This document shows positions 61,267 to 64,000 of a DNA stretch of 64,000 nt, piece by piece. Each line of letters starts with the position of its first letter. The stretch's first letter is position 1. The translations under genes and the position numbers were made by a program. Source of the stretch: Lachnospiraceae bacterium (GTDB lineage: Bacteria > Bacillota > Clostridia > Lachnospirales > Lachnospiraceae); assembly GCA_015057665.1 (NCBI GenBank), contig SVDY01000004.1:62001-126000 (forward strand), in the 5' to 3' direction. The notes beneath the pieces are model-generated. The model saw only the letters and a program-made list of their open reading frames with translations, did no database searches and was not told the origin of the DNA.

Positions 61267-61704
61267 TTATAAAAGAGTTCTCATCTCTACATGAGGAATG
61301 CCATCTTCCATAAACTCATCGGACGTCACTCTAAATCCTGCCTTTTCATAAAAACCAACCGCATAACACTGTGCCTCGATGCATACTTCTCTGGCCTTTA
61401 AATATTCTTTTGCAGCAGCCAATCCTTCTCTTAGAATTCTAATTCCCACACCGGTTCCTCTGGCAGTTGTCAGAACTCTTCCAATTTGAGCCAGCTTTTC
61501 TTCCGGGTTCTTCATAAAAATTCGAAGATAGGCATGAATTTTCCCGTCTTTTTCAAAGAAAACATGGATGCTATTCTTATCTTTTTCATCAAGATCCTGA
61601 TAGACACAATTTTGTTCCACTACGAAGACTTCTGCCCGCACTTTTAAGATTTCATAAAGTTCTTCTGTAGTAAGTTCCTGAAATGTTTTTATCATAAATT
61701 TCAT
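61267..61704 (-). CDS. GNAT acetyltransferase, ElaA family
   Basis: 145 residues. ElaA marks: ELYEILKVRAEVFVVEQNCVYQDLDEKD, IGRVLTTARGTGVGIRILREGL (acetyl-CoA loop variant) and the final YEKAGFRVTSDEFMEDGIPHVEM. Substrate not known. GGAG lies upstream. The sequence before it holds a decayed reading frame. Confidence 0.9.
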   Translation of the reverse strand: MKFMIKTFQELTTEELYEILKVRAEVFVVEQNCVYQDLDEKDKNSIHVFFEKDGKIHAYLRIFMKNPEEKLAQIGRVLTTARGTGVGIRILREGLAAAKEYLKAREVCIEAQCYAVGFYEKAGFRVTSDEFMEDGIPHVEMRTLL

Positions 61705-61708
61705 AAAT

Positions 61709-61807
61709 CTACTCCTGCTTCAAGATCATCTCAAGCACCCGCTTCGCACAGACGCATATTTCTTCTCTCGTAAGCGCACCTTTGTCCACTGCCTCAAGCA
61801 ATCTATC
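61709..61807 (-). pseudogene. Remnant resembling the end of a glycoside hydrolase family 3 domain
   Basis: Reads DRLLEAVDKGALTREEI, then CVCAKRVLEMILKQE and stop. This resembles the closing helix pair of GH3 barrel domains (leu-rich AV-x-G-x-L-x-x-x-EI and RVL-x-hydrophobic). Upstream (61808-61890) another frame stays open (NVLEPQDISTLNGIEPPTG) and then stops, so no intact gene exists. Ends 5 bp before the ElaA-type start. Assignment by pattern only; 61808-61924 otherwise shows nothing clear. Confidence 0.4.
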
Positions 61808-61924
61808 CGGTTGGAGGTTCTATTCCGTTTAAGGTGCTGATATCCTGTGGTTCTAACACATTTTGGGGATGATTCTTCTCATTTTCTTGTTCCTTCCCTC
61901 AGTGTATCTGTTTCGTGATAATTA

Positions 61925-62623
61925 CTACTCCATTATACTCCCATCTGTCGAAATTGTCACTACGTTCCAAGGAATGAACTTACCGCTTGCCTGAAGTGCC
62001 CTTTTAACTGCGTTCTCAATTCCTCCACAACAAGGAACGATCATGCGAACTACTGTAACGCTCTTAATATCATTAAGTCTGATAATCTCTGTCAGTTTCT
62101 CTGCGTAATCTCCCGAATCAAGCTTAGGACAACCGATTAAAGTAACTCGGTTTCTCATGAATTGATGATGGAAATTCCCATATGCATATGCGGTACAATC
62201 AGCTGCAATCAACAGATTGGCACCATCAAAATATGGAGCCTGCACCGGCGCAAGTTTAATCTGAACAGGCCACTGAGCAAGGTGGGTTTTCACTTCTGTA
62301 TTCGGTACAGAGCATGGCTGAACTTCTCTTTTTAATGCTCTCGCTTCTGTTCCGGGACAACCGCATGGAAGTGTTGCCGCCTCTTTTTCTTTCTTGGAAG
62401 CTAATACTGCCGCTTCATCATAGGCAGGAGCTTCTCTCTCCTCGAAAGAAATGGCATCCATCGGACATGCCGGAAGGCAATCGCCTAATCCATCACAGTA
62501 ATTTTCTTTCGTAAGTTTTGCCTTTCCGTCAATCATCTCAATGGCGCCTTCGTGGCAGGCTGCTGCGCATGCCCCGCAGCCGTTACATTTTGCTTCATCA
62601 ATTTTTATAATTCTACGTATCAT
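61925..62623 (-). CDS. Ferredoxin-type 4Fe-4S protein with extra C-terminal domain
   Basis: 232 residues from the ATG at 62623 (AGGAGG 6-7 nt upstream); an extension to 62698 would cover the promoter region. Two [4Fe-4S] motifs: CNGCGACAAACHEGAI and YCDGLGDCLPACPMDAI; between them and the C-terminal half lie CGCPGTEA and Pro/Ala-rich linker; the C-terminal part has CTAYAYGNFHHQFMRNRVTLIGCPKLDSGDY and VVRMIVPCCGG. Redox role, partner unknown; this family often lies beside Crp/Fnr-type regulators. Divergent from such a regulator here. Confidence 0.88.
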   Translation of the reverse strand: MIRRIIKIDEAKCNGCGACAAACHEGAIEMIDGKAKLTKENYCDGLGDCLPACPMDAISFEEREAPAYDEAAVLASKKEKEAATLPCGCPGTEARALKREVQPCSVPNTEVKTHLAQWPVQIKLAPVQAPYFDGANLLIAADCTAYAYGNFHHQFMRNRVTLIGCPKLDSGDYAEKLTEIIRLNDIKSVTVVRMIVPCCGGIENAVKRALQASGKFIPWNVVTISTDGSIME

Positions 62624-62718
62624 TCTGATTCCTCCTAATTCTTTGTGATGTTCTGTCTTTATTTGTACAGGTATCAATACTGTTTTTGTCTTTGACATAC
62701 TGACATCATGTTCAAATC

Positions 62719-62772
62719 TTGTTTTCTTTTTACAACTGCATTATAATATAATAAATCAAACAATTCAGTTGT
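62719..62772. promoter_or_regulatory. Overlapping divergent promoters with inverted repeat ACAACTG/CAGTTGT
   Basis: Plus strand: TTGTTT (62719), 17 nt, TATAAT (62742-62747). Minus strand: TATAAT at 62740-62745, weak -35 CTGAAT 17 nt upstream. Arms ACAACTG (62732-62738) and CAGTTGT (62766-62772) flank both -10 boxes. A plausible operator for the adjacent Crp/Fnr regulator, on itself and on the Fe-S gene. Confidence 0.55.
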
Positions 62773-62793
62773 ATTTCCAACAAAGGAGTTATC

Positions 62794-63453
62794 ATGGAAC
62801 GCTATATTCACATTTTAAAACACACACAATTATTTGCAGGAATTGGGGAAACTGAGATATCCGCCATGCTAAACTGTCTTCAGGCGACTCTTCGCACTTA
62901 TAAAAAAGGGGACTATGTTTTCAGAGAAGGAGAACGACTTGATAAAATCACTGTTCTTGTAGATGGAAAACTCCTCATCCAGAAAGACGATTTTTGGGGC
63001 AACCGAAGTATTGTCAATGTGATTCGAATCGGAGAAATGTTCGGAGAAGCTTACATTGCTCCTGAAAGCGGTTCTATCTTAAATGATGTAATTGCAGAGG
63101 AAAACAGTGTCGTGATTTTTTTTGACGTTCACAGAATTCTTACTACATGTCCTTCCGCCTGCCGCTTTCATTCCATGATTATAGAGAATCTGTTTTTCGC
63201 TATTTCTGAAAAGAACAGAAAGCTGGTTCAAAAGATTGGGCATATCTCAAAGAGAACCACCCGGGCGAAACTTTTATCTTATCTGTCTGAGGAATCAAAG
63301 CTCCATAACAGCAATCATTTTACTATTCCTTTTAACCGGCAGCAGTTAGCGGATTTTCTGTCTGTGGACCGGAGTGCTATGTCCAATGAGCTCGGTAAAA
63401 TGAGGGATGAAGGATTGATTTTATTTGATAAAAATGAATTTACTTTACTATAG
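62794..63453 (+). CDS. Crp/Fnr family transcription regulator
   Basis: 219 residues. N-terminal cyclic-nucleotide-binding-type beta barrel (FREGERLDKITVLVDGKLLI, GEMFGEAYI), long dimer helix, then an HTH of the Crp type (FTIPFNRQQLADFLSVDRSAMSNELGKMRDEGLI). The only cysteines are few and scattered, so no Fnr-type [4Fe-4S] site is evident. In clostridia such regulators respond to nitrosative or oxidative stress or redox state. AAAGGAG precedes the ATG. Divergent from the Fe-S protein gene. Confidence 0.93.
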   Translation: MERYIHILKHTQLFAGIGETEISAMLNCLQATLRTYKKGDYVFREGERLDKITVLVDGKLLIQKDDFWGNRSIVNVIRIGEMFGEAYIAPESGSILNDVIAEENSVVIFFDVHRILTTCPSACRFHSMIIENLFFAISEKNRKLVQKIGHISKRTTRAKLLSYLSEESKLHNSNHFTIPFNRQQLADFLSVDRSAMSNELGKMRDEGLILFDKNEFTLL

Positions 63454-63459
63454 CAAAAA

Positions 63460-63611
63460 GCTGCCGGAACATCACTGACTTCCAATTCAAGGAATCCAAG
63501 ATAGGAAACCGGGAATTTGACAAATATTAATACAAATAAAATGGATGCACAAATTCCGATGATTGCGATTTGTTTCGTGGATACCTGGTTAGTTCTGCTC
63601 ATTCCTGCTGA
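63460..63611 (-). pseudogene. Duplicated 5' fragment of ribU
   Basis: 152 bp matching 60625-60776 without gaps at ~142 of 152 positions (hand count). It encodes the first ~48 residues of the S component (MSRTNQVSTKQIAIIGICAS...FLELEVSDVPAA with 4 substitutions), then runs into unrelated sequence, so it cannot make a functional transporter. It starts 7 bp after the Crp/Fnr stop and overlaps the end of the radical-SAM gene. No riboswitch accompanies it. Confidence 0.9.
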
Positions 63612-64000
63612 CAAGACATTCTCTCGATACTTCGTTCATAAAATTCAAAATATTGACTTGCTTTCTAATATTCCGAAATACCGCTTCCGGCATGCGGGTC
63701 AGATTTAGAACAAAATCTTTCGGCAGATCTGCCTTTTCTAAAAATGTCTCTTTTTCCATCAGATTACGTGACAGGGCATGGTCAAAAATCGCCGTTCCCG
63801 GATAACACTGTACCATATTGATTGTCAGATTATATTTTTCCCTGTTGGCAGCATACCAGTCCATGGATTTCTTTGCCGTTTCTTCTGTTTCTGCTATGTC
63901 TCCAATAATGATATTTCCACTGGTTGGAATATGATTTTTTGTTATGAGAAGCAAAGCATCCTCAATCTGTTTAAACTTAAGCTTTTTCCCCATGCTTTCC
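63589..64000 (-). CDS. Radical SAM protein, C-terminal part only
   Basis: At least 136 codons, 5' end outside the window: the frame stays open upstream of an internal Met at 63993. The segment MGKKLKFKQIEDALLLITKNHIPTSGNIIIGDIAETEET is typical of the late barrel of radical SAM enzymes (often B12-binding type: GN-x-I-x-G-x-x-E-T). The last residues (SRNEQN) and stop are read from the ribU-derived fragment, so the native C-terminus was probably replaced. The first base of the TAA is created by a difference from the ribU original (TTT to TTA on the plus strand). Confidence 0.75.
   Translation of the reverse strand, partial: ESMGKKLKFKQIEDALLLITKNHIPTSGNIIIGDIAETEETAKKSMDWYAANREKYNLTINMVQCYPGTAIFDHALSRNLMEKETFLEKADLPKDFVLNLTRMPEAVFRNIRKQVNILNFMNEVSRECLVSRNEQN

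Noticed and set aside
63315-63614. A 99-codon minus-strand frame spanning the ribU fragment
   Set aside because: Only the first ~48 codons resemble the transporter; the rest runs antisense through the Crp/Fnr gene, so it is a truncated duplicate, not a gene.
1-64000. tRNA, rRNA, prophage or CRISPR loci
   Set aside because: No cloverleaf-type sequences, rRNA cores, phage structural or integrase genes, or direct-repeat/spacer arrays were recognised by eye.

Overview
The window reads as a chromosome segment of a gut-type anaerobic Firmicute, most likely family Lachnospiraceae. The signs are an electron-bifurcating [FeFe] hydrogenase operon, a FeoA-FeoB fusion, an FMN riboswitch in front of an ECF S component, BspA-type leucine-rich-repeat surface proteins, a dnaG-rpoD-trmK-nif3 block, AGGAGG-type ribosome binding sites and moderate-to-low GC. 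No phage, plasmid or CRISPR locus was seen.

Layout. 1-5413 (minus): a peptidyl-prolyl isomerase lipoprotein, queH and dapF lead into a three-gene export module (membrane-fusion protein, ABC ATPase, second membrane-fusion protein cut by the window edge). 5480-20487 (minus): three exported or surface proteins, including a 3404-residue subtilase with leucine-rich repeats, Ig-like domains and a C-terminal dockerin, and a transglutaminase-like/LRR protein. 20532-36321: a GNAT enzyme, a DUF975 membrane protein, FeoAB, and a large hydrogen-metabolism locus. That locus has a minus-strand operon (NuoE-like, GHKL ATPase, thioredoxin-like ferredoxin, NuoF-like, HydA), a separate minus-strand pair (PAS-containing [FeFe] hydrogenase-like sensor plus SpoIIE-type phosphatase), and a divergent plus-strand operon (DRTGG, RsbW-like ATPase, a second hydrogenase-like protein, DRTGG, PHP phosphoesterase). 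The window therefore holds three H-cluster-type proteins, two GHKL ATPases and a PP2C phosphatase, which look like a redox or H2 sensing circuit around one catalytic enzyme.

36383-45029: folA, thyA, RNase P RNA, a TGS-domain nucleoside kinase, nif3, trmK, rpoD and dnaG. Between nif3 and the kinase lies a gene-free stretch, 40023-40625. It consists of two ~300-nt copies in exact mirror register. Each copy folds on itself into a long hairpin, and differences between the copies are repeatedly compensated by matching changes in the stems. This is the strongest candidate for an undescribed element in the window.

45151-55148 (minus): an accessory island with a TPR-containing protein kinase, a PHP phosphoesterase, a 759-residue sigma-70-like protein with a long unknown C-terminus, a possible winged-helix protein, two small paralogs and two orphan proteins. 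55306-64000: MATE transporter, DUF1292 protein, dGTPase-type HD hydrolase, an RpoD-like sigma factor lacking region 4, methionine aminopeptidase, the FMN-riboswitch-controlled ECF S component, ElaA-type GNAT, an Fe-S protein divergent from a Crp/Fnr regulator, a 152-bp duplicated fragment of the ECF gene, and the 3' end of a radical-SAM gene whose stop codon lies inside that fragment.

Functional assignments are by motif and family recognition from the sequence alone. No database search was run.
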